From positions 1 through 16,686 of the forward strand of contig JAOPUQ010000162.1 of the NCBI GenBank assembly GCA_025963425.1: 16,686 bases of DNA, written 5' to 3'. Below are positions 1-7,249 of this stretch, one piece after another. Each line of letters opens with the position of its first letter. The first letter of the stretch is position 1. Source of the DNA: Modestobacter sp. (GTDB lineage Bacteria; Actinomycetota; Actinomycetes; Mycobacteriales; Geodermatophilaceae). Both the position numbers and the translations under genes were made by a program. The notes beneath the pieces were generated by a model. The model had not been told where the DNA came from and did no database searches. It worked only from the letters and a program-made list of their open reading frames with translations.

Positions 1-231
1 CCGGCGCGCTGACGAGCCGGGACGGCGCGGGCCAACGCAGCGCTGACCTGGCGTATCTCGACAGTGACGACCACGGCGCGGACCCACCTCCACGGTCACC
101 AGTGTCGGAGCCCGTCTGGTGCAGACGTCGGCGATGCGCTGGACTGGCCGGTGTCGTCGCTGCGGATGGCAGCAGAGCCTCCGGGGCGTCGGCGGGTAGC
201 TGACAGGAACGGCCCGACAAGGAGGCACGCC
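1..231. other. Leading non-coding stretch, no supported gene
   Basis: I see no supported gene here. One plus-strand frame is open from base 3 to a TGA at 201-203, so it could be the tail of an upstream gene. However, its third positions lose their G/C bias after about 28 codons and the translation is proline, arginine and serine rich without a recognisable motif. No clear -35/-10 pair for the following gene could be fixed; the only firm signal is the ribosome binding site AAGGAGG at 219-225. Confidence 0.4.
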
Positions 232-462
232 ATGACCAGCAACGAGACCGGGGACGTCACCGGGACCACGGACAAGGACTACAACCTCATCTGGTTCACC
301 GAAGCCTGTCTGAGCAACGCGCTGCGCATGGAGACCTACGTCCAGGATGCCGAGCGGGACGGGGATGCCGAACTCGCCGACTTGTTCCGCCGCGCTCAGA
401 CTGAGAGCCGCAAGGGTGCCGAGCAGGGCAAGCAGCTGCTCGCCAGCCGGCTGAGCGGCTGA
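232..462 (+). CDS. Small conserved-looking helical protein of unknown function (76 aa)
   Basis: The ATG at 232 is chosen because a perfect AAGGAGG lies 6 bases upstream; the open frame extends back to 64 but that part reads as random Arg/Pro-rich sequence. The product is short, acidic and soluble, with no signal peptide or membrane segment. A charged N-terminal tail of about 16 residues is followed by two predicted amphipathic helices: one around DYNLIWFTEACLSNALRMET, then one covering AERDGDAELADLFRRAQ and on to the C-terminus. The helical hairpin with Glu/Asp at regular spacing recalls half of a ferritin-like bundle, but I cannot assign a family. It is a single-gene unit followed by its own hairpin terminator. 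Function unknown. Confidence 0.8.
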   Translation: MTSNETGDVTGTTDKDYNLIWFTEACLSNALRMETYVQDAERDGDAELADLFRRAQTESRKGAEQGKQLLASRLSG

Positions 463-476
463 GGCCTGCCGGCGGG

Positions 477-514
477 GCGGAGGCGGGACCTGCTGGGCAT
501 GATCCCGCCTCCGC
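477..514 (+). terminator. Intrinsic-type terminator hairpin after the small protein
   Basis: A perfect 12-bp inverted repeat, GCGGAGGCGGGA at 477-488 and TCCCGCCTCCGC at 503-514, encloses a 14-nt loop and begins 14 bases after the stop codon. There is no real T tract, as is common for actinobacterial terminators. Confidence 0.75.
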
Positions 515-763
515 GGGCTTCCTCGCCCGTCACCCGAGCGCGCGGCGGGCCCGGCCCCGTGTCGACCGTTCGTCGTTCGGTGAGGGGCTCCGCGGAGCCT
601 GCGACGAGCCATCAGGACGCTGCCTCGGCAGGCGCGCAGTCGTGCGGAGCCCACAGCTCGTGACGGTGTCCCGAGCTCGTCCTGGTCCATGGCTGCCGGC
701 GGTGGCGGCGGCCCCGGCGGCCCCGGCCAGTTGTCCGGAGCGTCCGTCCCTAGGCTCCGGCCC
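515..763. other. Intergenic region, no gene seen
   Basis: This stretch has no open frame with a start, ribosome binding site and coding-like composition. It contains one perfect 14-nt palindrome, GGCTCCGCGGAGCC, at 586-599, of unknown meaning. A -10-like TAGGCT at 751-756 lies directly before the kinase gene. Confidence 0.4.
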
Positions 764-1615
764 ATGGCCCCCTCGCTCCGCGCCGCGCTGCGGGCGCCCA
801 CCCCGCCCGTGCTCGCCGATCTCGACCCGCGGGCGACGCCCCTGGCGCCGGGGGACAAGGAGCGGGCCCGCGACCAGCTGCTCGCGGACGGCGCCCGCCT
901 GGCCGAGCTGCAGGAGCTGCTCTACGCCGAGGGCGTCACCGGCGGCCGGCGCCGGGTCCTGCTCCTGCTGCAGGGCATGGACACCAGTGGCAAGGGCGGG
1001 GTGATCGAGCACGTCGTCGGCGGGGTCAACCCCCAGGGCGTGACCATCACCGGCTTCAAGAGGCCGACGCCGGAGGAGCTGCGCCACTCCTTCCTCTGGC
1101 GGGTGCGCCGGGCCGTGCCCGGCCCCGGGCTGATCGGCGTGTTCGACCGATCCCACTACGAGGACGTGCTGATCGGCCGGGTCCGCGAGCTGGCCGCGCC
1201 GCAGGTCATCGAGCGCAGGTACCGGGAGATCGTCCACTTCGAGGACCAGCTCGCCGCCGAGGGCGTGACGCTGGTCAAGTGCTTCCTGCACATCTCACCG
1301 TGGGAGCAGAAGGAACGGCTGCTCGCCCGGCTGGACGACTCCGCCAGGCGCTGGAAGTTCAGCCCCGGCGACCTCGACGAGCGGGCGCTGTGGCCGGCCT
1401 ACCAGCGCGCATACCAGCTGGTGCTGGAGCGGACCAGCACCGAGACCAACCCCTGGTACGTCGTCCCCGCCGATCGCAAGTGGTACCGCAACTGGGCGGT
1501 CGGCCGGCTGCTGCTGGAGGCGATGACCGAACTCGCCCCCCGGCTGCCGCAGCCGGCCTACGACGTCGACGCCGAGCGGGACCGGCTCATCGACGAGCCG
1601 CCGCTGCCGGTCTGA
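764..1615 (+). CDS. PPK2-family polyphosphate:nucleotide phosphotransferase (polyphosphate kinase 2)
   Basis: The 283-aa product matches the PPK2 family, which transfers phosphate between polyphosphate and nucleotides in the cytoplasm. Visible hallmarks are the Walker A-like loop GMDTSGKGG (about residues 70-78), the following GGVNPQGVTITGFKRPT block, the Walker B-like FDRSHYEDVL, and the lid and C-terminal region with RRWKFSPGDLDER and PADRKWYRNWAV. Length fits a single-domain PPK2. Start choice: the ATG at 764 begins a normal leader (APSLRAAL...), whereas the 25 codons upstream from 689 are Gly/Pro low-complexity and absent from the family. No ribosome binding site precedes 764, so the message may be leaderless. 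The gene ends inside the 3' end of the convergent membrane-protein gene. Nucleotide preference (GDP, ADP or AMP) cannot be read from the sequence. Confidence 0.93.
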   Translation: MAPSLRAALRAPTPPVLADLDPRATPLAPGDKERARDQLLADGARLAELQELLYAEGVTGGRRRVLLLLQGMDTSGKGGVIEHVVGGVNPQGVTITGFKRPTPEELRHSFLWRVRRAVPGPGLIGVFDRSHYEDVLIGRVRELAAPQVIERRYREIVHFEDQLAAEGVTLVKCFLHISPWEQKERLLARLDDSARRWKFSPGDLDERALWPAYQRAYQLVLERTSTETNPWYVVPADRKWYRNWAVGRLLLEAMTELAPRLPQPAYDVDAERDRLIDEPPLPV

Positions 1616-2486
1616 CCGGCCCGCCGGCGTCCTTCCGCCGATCGGGCTCCGACAGTGGCCGGCCGCGCCGCAGCCGGCTGTCCAGAGCCTGGGTGAGCAG
1701 CCAGCCGGCCAGCACGACCAGGTGCAGCATGAACAGCCAGAAGCCCACCGCAACGACCCCGCCGACGACGTCCAGGCCCCCGAACGGGGCGCCGAGGTCC
1801 AGCGGGAGGGCGAGGAAGACCACGAAGCCCTGCAGGAAACCGGACAAGCTCGCGGCGGTGAGGAACGCGCCGGTGAGCACCGCGGCCCAGCGCAGCCGGC
1901 CTGCGGCCACCACACCGAACCCCCACGCCAGCGGCAGGACCAGCACGAGGAGCACGGAGTAGTACCCGACGGCGACGCCGCCCAGCGCCGCTCCGGCACC
2001 GGGCCGGGCGGACAGGTCGGCCAGCAGCCGCCCGGCCAGCAGCAGTGGGTAGAGCAGCAGCGGCGCGACGACGACCAGCGGCAGGGTCAGCAGGCGCCCG
2101 CGCCAGGCGGTGTACCGGTCGCGCTCGGGGCTCAGGCGCAGCAGCGCCCGGCGTAGCCCCTCGCCGTAGAGCGAGATGGGCAGCAGCGTGAGCAACGCCT
2201 GCCACGCCGTCAGCGTCACGCCGGCGTCCACCAGCCGGGCCAGTGCATCGGGCGCGCCCAGGTGTGCGGGGAGCACGTCGCCCAGCCGTCCGGTGAGGCT
2301 GCGGATGGTCGCCGGGCTGGTGATCCAGGTGGTCAGCGCGAGGGACAGCACCAGGACCGGGACCACGGCGATCCCGGCGTAGAAGGTCAGCCCGGCCGCG
2401 ATGAGGGCGGTGTCCCGGCCGCGCACCCGTCGCCGCATCGAGGCCAGCAGGCCGCGGATCTCGGCTCGGACCCGGGCTGGCCGCAC
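1587..2486 (-). CDS. YihY/virulence factor BrkB family membrane protein
   Basis: The 299-aa product has about six hydrophobic helices. An amphipathic N-terminus is followed by FYAGIAVVPVLVLSLAL, then the motif LLPISLYGEGLRRALLRLSP typical of actinobacterial YihY/BrkB proteins. After that come a double hydrophobic stretch (LTLPLVVVAPLLLYPLLL), further helices around YYSVLLVLVLPLAWGFG and WAAVLTGAFLTAASLSG, and a last helix before a basic tail. The family lies in the cytoplasmic membrane and its biochemical role is not settled; older names such as ribonuclease BN are incorrect for it. The start is GTG at 2486; an ATG 16 codons further in is possible, and neither has a well-spaced ribosome binding site. 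Its last 29 bases overlap the convergent kinase gene, and no terminator lies between the two. Confidence 0.88.
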   Translation of the reverse strand: MRPARVRAEIRGLLASMRRRVRGRDTALIAAGLTFYAGIAVVPVLVLSLALTTWITSPATIRSLTGRLGDVLPAHLGAPDALARLVDAGVTLTAWQALLTLLPISLYGEGLRRALLRLSPERDRYTAWRGRLLTLPLVVVAPLLLYPLLLAGRLLADLSARPGAGAALGGVAVGYYSVLLVLVLPLAWGFGVVAAGRLRWAAVLTGAFLTAASLSGFLQGFVVFLALPLDLGAPFGGLDVVGGVVAVGFWLFMLHLVVLAGWLLTQALDSRLRRGRPLSEPDRRKDAGGPVRPAAAARR

Positions 2487-2559
2487 CGCTCCATGGCACC
2501 AGGTCCGCGCCCGTCCTGCTCAGTGAGCCCGGGGGGTGCGAGTTTCAGCACAGTTCCCG

Positions 2560-2589
2560 TTGACTTTCGCATGAGCACGGCAATAGTGT
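2560..2589 (+). promoter_or_regulatory. Promoter of unit 1, overlapping a putative ROK repressor site
   Basis: TTGACT at 2560-2565 and TAGTGT at 2584-2589 are separated by 18 bases, giving a good sigma-A-type promoter with a start near 2596 and a short leader. TTGACTTTCGCATG (2560-2573) matches 12 of 14 bases of TTGACTTCTGCATG at 9696-9709 beside the ROK repressor gene. An operator overlapping the -35 box is therefore likely. The 3' half of the dyad is degenerate here. Confidence 0.7.
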
Positions 2590-2618
2590 GCCGACCACGG
2601 TCGAAAGGAGGCGCAACG

Positions 2619-3449
2619 ATGCGGCTCGGGTACCACACCATCACCTGGGGCGGAGTCATCGGGGCTCCCGCTGGAGTGACCAGCGCCAAGGACCTCTACT
2701 ACCTCTCCAACGGCTCGGTGGAGACCGCCGTCCGGGACATCGCGTCCGTCGGCTACGAGGGCGTCGAGGTGTTCGACGGCAATCTCGTGGCCTTCGCCGA
2801 CCGGCCCGAGGTGCTCACCGACCTGTTCGCCGAGACCGGCACCGAACTGGTCAGCGTCTACACCGGCGCCAACTTCGTCTACGCCGACGTGCTGCCCGAC
2901 GAGATGTTCCGCATCCGCCGTGCCTGCGAGCTCGCAGCGACCTTCGGCGCGGGGCGCCTGGTCGTCGGCGGCGGTGCCCGTCGCGCGGCCGGCGCCACCG
3001 ACGAGGACTACGACCGACTGGCTGCGGCGCTGGACTCCGTCGTCGATGTCGCCGCCGAGCACGGCCTGGACGCCAGCTACCACCCCCACCTGGGCACGAT
3101 CGTGGAGAGCCCCGACGAACTCGACCGGCTGATGTCCCGCAGCCGGATCGGCTTCTGCCCGGATACCGCGCACCTGGCGGCCGGCGGCGGTGACCCGGCG
3201 GCCCAGATCCGCCGGTACGGGGATCGGCTGCGCCACGTGCACCTGAAGGACTTCGCCCGGGAGACCGGGCAGTTCCTGCCCCTGGGAGCCGGCGACCTGG
3301 ACCTGCCCGACATCGTCCGCGCGATCCGGGAGGCCGACTACGACAGCTGGCTGGTCGTCGAGCTGGACGCCTACGACGGCGACCCGCGGACGGCCGCCGA
3401 GCACAGCCTCACCTACCTGCGCGAACTCCTGGTCCAGGCCGGCGCCTGA
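2619..3449 (+). CDS. IolE-like sugar isomerase/epimerase (xylose isomerase-like TIM barrel)
   Basis: This is a 276-aa cytoplasmic TIM-barrel protein of the AP-endonuclease-2/xylose-isomerase-like superfamily. Its closest recognisable relatives are inosose (2-keto-myo-inositol) dehydratases of the IolE type. The central run SYHPHLGTIVESPDELDRLM (residues 153-172) followed by FCPDTAHLAAGGGDP and RHVHLKDF is the IolE pattern. Putative metal or catalytic residues are H155/H157, D182, H185, H206/H208 and E248 (VVELDAY). The ATG at 2619 has a perfect AAAGGAGG 7 bases upstream, 23 bases after the predicted transcript start. It is the first gene of the transporter-dehydrogenase unit, separated from the lipoprotein gene by 68 bp without a terminator. 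It could be a dehydratase, an isomerase or a 3-keto-sugar processing enzyme; the true substrate is unknown. Confidence 0.87.
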   Translation: MRLGYHTITWGGVIGAPAGVTSAKDLYYLSNGSVETAVRDIASVGYEGVEVFDGNLVAFADRPEVLTDLFAETGTELVSVYTGANFVYADVLPDEMFRIRRACELAATFGAGRLVVGGGARRAAGATDEDYDRLAAALDSVVDVAAEHGLDASYHPHLGTIVESPDELDRLMSRSRIGFCPDTAHLAAGGGDPAAQIRRYGDRLRHVHLKDFARETGQFLPLGAGDLDLPDIVRAIREADYDSWLVVELDAYDGDPRTAAEHSLTYLRELLVQAGA

Positions 3450-3517
3450 GCCGTCCCACTGCACCGCCGATCGACCCGCACCGCCCCGCTCGTCCATCTC
3501 ACCGAAGAGAGAGCCAC

Positions 3518-4702
3518 ATGAAGCGACGTTCCGCCCGGCGCCTGGGTGCCCGCCCCGTCCTGATGACCACTGCGCTCATCGCCGTCCTGTCGGCGTGCTC
3601 GTCCGCCGGTGGCGGGGCTTCCGAGCCCGCCGGCCAGGTCGACCAGGCCGCCGTCGACAAGGCTGACGCGGCGCTGGCCGAACTGGAAGGACAGATCCTC
3701 AGCACCGGGCCCCACGGGGAGCAGCCGGCGTCCGCCGATACCGCCGAGCTCACCGACGAGCAGGTCGCCCAGGTCCAGGGGATGGGCGCGACCGCGGCGA
3801 TCGTCATGCACTACGGCGGCGACGACTGGTCCGTGGCCCAGATCGCCGGCCTCCGCGCGGAGTTCAAGCGGCTCGGCATCGAGGTGCTGGCGGTGACCGA
3901 CGCCGACTTCGACCCGGCTCAGCAGGTCTCCGACATCGAGACCGTGATGACCCGCCAGCCCGACGTCCTCGTCTCCCTGCCGACCGACCCGGTGGCCACC
4001 GCCGGGGCGTACCGGGCCGCCGCCCAGGCAGGCGCCAAGCTGGTCTTCATGGACAACGTCCCCGAGGGCTTCGTCGCAGGTCAGGACTACGTGTCGGCCG
4101 TGTCGGCCGACAACTTCGGTAACGGCGTCATCTCCGCGCACCTGATGGCCCGCTCGCTCGGCGGCTCCGGAAAGATCGGCGTGATCTACCACGAGGCCGA
4201 CTTCTTCGTGACCAAGCAGCGCTACGAGGGCTTCAAGCAGACCATCCAGGAGCAGTACCCCGACATCGAGATCGTCGAGGAGCAGGGGATCGCCGGTCCC
4301 GACTTCGCCGGTGACGCGCAGGCCGTGACCAACGCGATGCTCAGCCAGCACGCCGATCTCGATGGCGTGTGGGCCGTGTGGGACGTGCCGGCCGAAGGTG
4401 TCCTGGCCGCCGCCCGCGCCTCGGGCCGCGACGACCTGAAGGTCGCCACCGAGGACCTGGGTCTCAACGTCGGCATCGCGCTGGCCGAGGACAAGCTGGT
4501 CGTCGGCCTGGGTGCCCAGCGTCCGTACGACCAGGGTGTGACCGAGGCCCGGCTCGCCGCGCTGTCGCTGCTGGGCCAGCCGACCCCGCCCTACGTCGCG
4601 CTGCCCGCACTCGCGGTCGACCACGACAACGTGCTCGACGCCTGGAAGCAGGTCTACCAGACCGACCCGCCGAAGGACCTGGCCGACGCCGCCGCCAACT
4701 GA
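3518..4702 (+). CDS. Sugar ABC transporter substrate-binding lipoprotein (CUT2 type)
   Basis: The 394-aa product starts with a twin-basic signal peptide (MKRRSARRLG), a hydrophobic core and lipobox LSAC, placing the lipidated cysteine at residue 27. A flexible linker and an acidic helix follow, with the periplasmic-binding fold from about residue 90 (ATAAIVMHYGGDDW). The fold has two Rossmann-like lobes and belongs to the ribose/xylose/galactose-type family (peripla_BP_4 style). Likely ligand-contact regions are HYGGDDWS, the DNVPEG segment and VWDVPAEGV. It is exported and anchored outside the membrane, delivering ligand to the permease encoded two genes downstream. Its stop codon region (TGAGG) doubles as the ribosome binding site of the ATPase gene. 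The ligand could be a pentose, hexose or cyclitol. Confidence 0.93.
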   Translation: MKRRSARRLGARPVLMTTALIAVLSACSSAGGGASEPAGQVDQAAVDKADAALAELEGQILSTGPHGEQPASADTAELTDEQVAQVQGMGATAAIVMHYGGDDWSVAQIAGLRAEFKRLGIEVLAVTDADFDPAQQVSDIETVMTRQPDVLVSLPTDPVATAGAYRAAAQAGAKLVFMDNVPEGFVAGQDYVSAVSADNFGNGVISAHLMARSLGGSGKIGVIYHEADFFVTKQRYEGFKQTIQEQYPDIEIVEEQGIAGPDFAGDAQAVTNAMLSQHADLDGVWAVWDVPAEGVLAAARASGRDDLKVATEDLGLNVGIALAEDKLVVGLGAQRPYDQGVTEARLAALSLLGQPTPPYVALPALAVDHDNVLDAWKQVYQTDPPKDLADAAAN

Positions 4703-4712
4703 GGCCTGACCT

Positions 4713-6254
4713 ATGAGCCAGAGCGAAGAGTCCGTCGCGTCCCGGCCTGAGGGCCGGGACGCGGCGGTGCGGATGCGCCGGATCACCAAGTCCTTCGACG
4801 GTGTCCGGGTGCTCACCGACGTGGACTTCGAGGTCCTGCACGGCGAGGTCCACGCGCTGGCCGGCGGCAACGGCGCCGGCAAGTCGACCCTGATGAAGAT
4901 CCTGCAGGGGGTCTACAGCCTCGACGCAGGCGAGATCGAGATCGACGGCCGGCCGGTCCAGCTCGGCAGCATCCAGGACGCCCGGGCGGCGGGGATCGGG
5001 ATGGTCTTCCAGGAGTTCAGCCTGGTCCCGACCCTCACCGTCGCCCAGAACATCAGCCTGGGCGTCGAGCCGCTCAGCCGGGGCGGGCTGATCCGTGACC
5101 GCGAGGCGGTACGGCGGGCCCGTGAGGTGTTCGCCGAGATGGAGGTCGAGGTCGACCCCCGCGCGAAGGTGGGCGACCTGGGCACCGCCTACTGGCAGCT
5201 GACCGAGATCGCCAAGGCCCTGTCCCAGGACGCCCGGGTGCTCATCATGGACGAGCCGACGGCCAGCCTGGCCAAGCACGAGGCCGACGCCCTGTTCGAG
5301 TTGGTCGGCCGGCTGACCCGGCGCGGCATCTCGGTCATCTACATCTCCCACCGGATGGACGAGGTGTACCGGATCGCCGACCGCATCACGATCCTGCGTG
5401 ACGGACGGCGGCTGCTGACCGAGGCCCTCGCCGACGTGACCCCCGCCCAGATCGTCGAGGGGATCGTCGGCAAGGAGATCGAGGGCCAGATGTCCTACCA
5501 GCAGCGTCCCGCGCGGGACGGCGCCGCCGAGCCGGTGCTGGAGCTGCAGGACGTCACGGCCGGACCGCGGGTCCGCGGCGTCTCGTTCTCCGTGGGGCGC
5601 GGGGAGATCGTCGGACTTGCCGGGCTGATGGGCAGCGGGCGCACCGAGCTGGCCCGTGTCCTGTTCGGCATCGACCCGCTGGGGAGCGGGTCGATCCGGC
5701 TGCGGGGTCAGGAACTGCGACTCTCCGGGCCGCAGGACGCCATGGCTGCCGGCATCGCGCTGATCCCGGAGGACCGGCGGGCCCAGGGCCTGGTGCTCGA
5801 GCACTCCGTGCGGGAGAACCTCACGCTGCCGCTCCTCGGCCGGATGCGCCGCGGCCCCCTGCTGGACGACCGGAAGGGCCGGTCACTGGCCCGGGACCTC
5901 ATCGAGCGGTTCTCGATCAAGGTCGCCGACCCCGACCGGCCGGTGCGCCGGCTCTCGGGTGGGAACCAGCAGAAGGTCGTCATCGCCAAGTGGCTGGGCA
6001 CCGAGCCCGCCGTGCTGGTCATGGACGAGCCGACGGCCGGCGTCGACATCGGCACCAAGAGCGAGATCCTCGCGACGATCCGGTCCCTCGCGGACGAGGG
6101 CATGGCGGTGCTGGTCATCTCCTCGGAGTACCCGGAACTGCTCGCGGTCAGCGACCGGGTCGTCGTCCTCCGCGAGGGAGCGGTGCACCGGCAGCTGGAC
6201 CGCGCGGACATCCCCGACGAGAACCACCTCCAACTTGCAGTCCAAGGAGCCTGA
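4713..6254 (+). CDS. Sugar ABC transporter ATP-binding protein, two fused ABC domains (RbsA/XylG/MglA-like)
   Basis: The 513-aa product carries two nucleotide-binding domains, the layout of CUT2 importers. Domain 1 has Walker A GGNGAGKST (K57), Q-loop VFQEFSL, Walker B LIMDEPTA (D180, E181) and switch histidine ISHRMDE. Domain 2 has GLMGSGRTE in place of Walker A (R310 instead of Lys, usual in this family), a full signature LSGGNQQKV (414-422) and Walker B LVMDEPTAGVD. The first signature is unusually degenerate, LGTAYWQLTEIAKAL, where relatives have LSxGQQQ-like sequence. ATP is therefore probably hydrolysed only at the site formed by Walker A1 and signature 2. It starts 10 bases after the lipoprotein stop and ends 2 bases before the permease start, so translation is tightly linked. 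Confidence 0.95.
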   Translation: MSQSEESVASRPEGRDAAVRMRRITKSFDGVRVLTDVDFEVLHGEVHALAGGNGAGKSTLMKILQGVYSLDAGEIEIDGRPVQLGSIQDARAAGIGMVFQEFSLVPTLTVAQNISLGVEPLSRGGLIRDREAVRRAREVFAEMEVEVDPRAKVGDLGTAYWQLTEIAKALSQDARVLIMDEPTASLAKHEADALFELVGRLTRRGISVIYISHRMDEVYRIADRITILRDGRRLLTEALADVTPAQIVEGIVGKEIEGQMSYQQRPARDGAAEPVLELQDVTAGPRVRGVSFSVGRGEIVGLAGLMGSGRTELARVLFGIDPLGSGSIRLRGQELRLSGPQDAMAAGIALIPEDRRAQGLVLEHSVRENLTLPLLGRMRRGPLLDDRKGRSLARDLIERFSIKVADPDRPVRRLSGGNQQKVVIAKWLGTEPAVLVMDEPTAGVDIGTKSEILATIRSLADEGMAVLVISSEYPELLAVSDRVVVLREGAVHRQLDRADIPDENHLQLAVQGA

Positions 6255-6256
6255 GC

Positions 6257-7249
6257 ATGTCCACGACCATGGGCCCCGACGCCTCGACCGATGCGTCCGC
6301 GGCTGCGCCCGCGTCCCGATCGCCGTTGGGCCGGGTGGACTGGCGGCGCTACATCATCTACATCGGCTTCGTCGTCGTCTTCGTCGCGTTCGCGGTGACC
6401 CTGGGCGACCAGGGGTTCCTCTCCACGAACAACCTGCTCAACATCTTCCGCCAGGCGGCGACCATCTCGATCATCGCCGTCGGGGTCACCTTCGTGATCT
6501 CCTGCGCCGAGATCGACCTGAGCGTCGGCTCGGTCGCCGGCCTGTCCAGCGTCTGCACGGCGATGGCGGTCTCCCAGTGGGGCGTCCTGGCCGGGGTGGC
6601 GGCCGGTCTCGGCGTGGGCCTCGTCGTCGGCTCCATCAACGGCAGCCTGGTCAGCCTGCTCAACATCCCGTCGTTCCTCGTGACGCTGGGCATGCTGGGC
6701 ATCGCCGTGGGCGTGGCGCAGTGGATCACCGACTCCGCCCCGCAGCCCATCCGCAACGACACGTACAACCTCGTCTTCGGCGGTGGGAACTTCGGCCCGG
6801 TCCCGGGTCTGCTGGTCTGGATGGGCCTGTTCGTGGCCGTCGGTGCGGTGGTCCTGGCCAAGACCCGCTTCGGGCGCCAGGTCCTCGCCACCGGGGGCAA
6901 CCGGGTGGCGGCGGAGTTCAGTGGTGTGCGGACCCGGCGGATCAAGTTCCAGGTCATGCTCGTGTCCGCGGTCGTGGCGAGCGTGGCGGGCATGCTCTAC
7001 GCCGGACGCCTGGAGTCCGGACGGTTCCAGTGGGGTTCCGGGGACGAGCTCTCCGCCATCGCCGCGGTGATCCTCGGCGGGACCAGCCTGTTCGGCGGGT
7101 ACGGCACCGTGGTCGGCACGCTGTTCGGGTCGTTGCTGATCAGCCTGATCAACAACGGGCTCATCCTCGCCGGCCTGGACACCAGCCAGCAGCAGGTGGT
7201 GCGGGGCGCCATCATCATCCTGGCCGTCGCCCTGGCACGCCGGAAGTGA
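6257..7249 (+). CDS. Sugar ABC transporter permease (CUT2, BPD_transp_2 family)
   Basis: The 330-aa integral membrane protein has a hydrophilic, Ala/Ser-rich N-terminus of about 30 residues followed by roughly eight to ten hydrophobic helices. The conserved CUT2 permease block ISCAEIDLSVGSVAGLSS is present, as are GSINGSLVSLLNIPSFLVTLGML and the coupling-helix region GNRVAAEFSGVRTRRIKF. Near the C-terminus is AAVILGGTSLFGGYGTVVGT, another family signature. The ATG at 6257 has AAGGAG 7 bases upstream, inside the end of the ATPase gene. Only one permease gene is seen, consistent with a homodimer. Its TGA stop overlaps the GTG start of the dehydrogenase gene. Confidence 0.95.
   Translation: MSTTMGPDASTDASAAAPASRSPLGRVDWRRYIIYIGFVVVFVAFAVTLGDQGFLSTNNLLNIFRQAATISIIAVGVTFVISCAEIDLSVGSVAGLSSVCTAMAVSQWGVLAGVAAGLGVGLVVGSINGSLVSLLNIPSFLVTLGMLGIAVGVAQWITDSAPQPIRNDTYNLVFGGGNFGPVPGLLVWMGLFVAVGAVVLAKTRFGRQVLATGGNRVAAEFSGVRTRRIKFQVMLVSAVVASVAGMLYAGRLESGRFQWGSGDELSAIAAVILGGTSLFGGYGTVVGTLFGSLLISLINNGLILAGLDTSQQQVVRGAIIILAVALARRK

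Noticed and set aside
3..203. Possible C-terminal fragment of a gene entering from the left edge
   Set aside because: The frame is open, but codon third positions lose their G/C bias after about 28 codons and there is no recognisable motif.
586..599. Perfect palindrome GGCTCCGCGGAGCC as an operator or terminator
   Set aside because: It is short, GC-rich and isolated, as expected by chance in such DNA, and no gene end or promoter is aligned with it.
530..1291. Long minus-strand frame opposite the polyphosphate kinase gene
   Set aside because: It is the antisense shadow of a clear PPK2 gene. The translation is His/Gln/Gly/Arg rich, with no motif and no start signal.
3413..4882. 489-codon minus-strand frame opposite the lipoprotein and ATPase genes
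   Set aside because: It covers two genes with unmistakable family motifs on the plus strand. Its own translation is Val/Gly/Leu/Asp shadow sequence typical of high-GC antisense frames.
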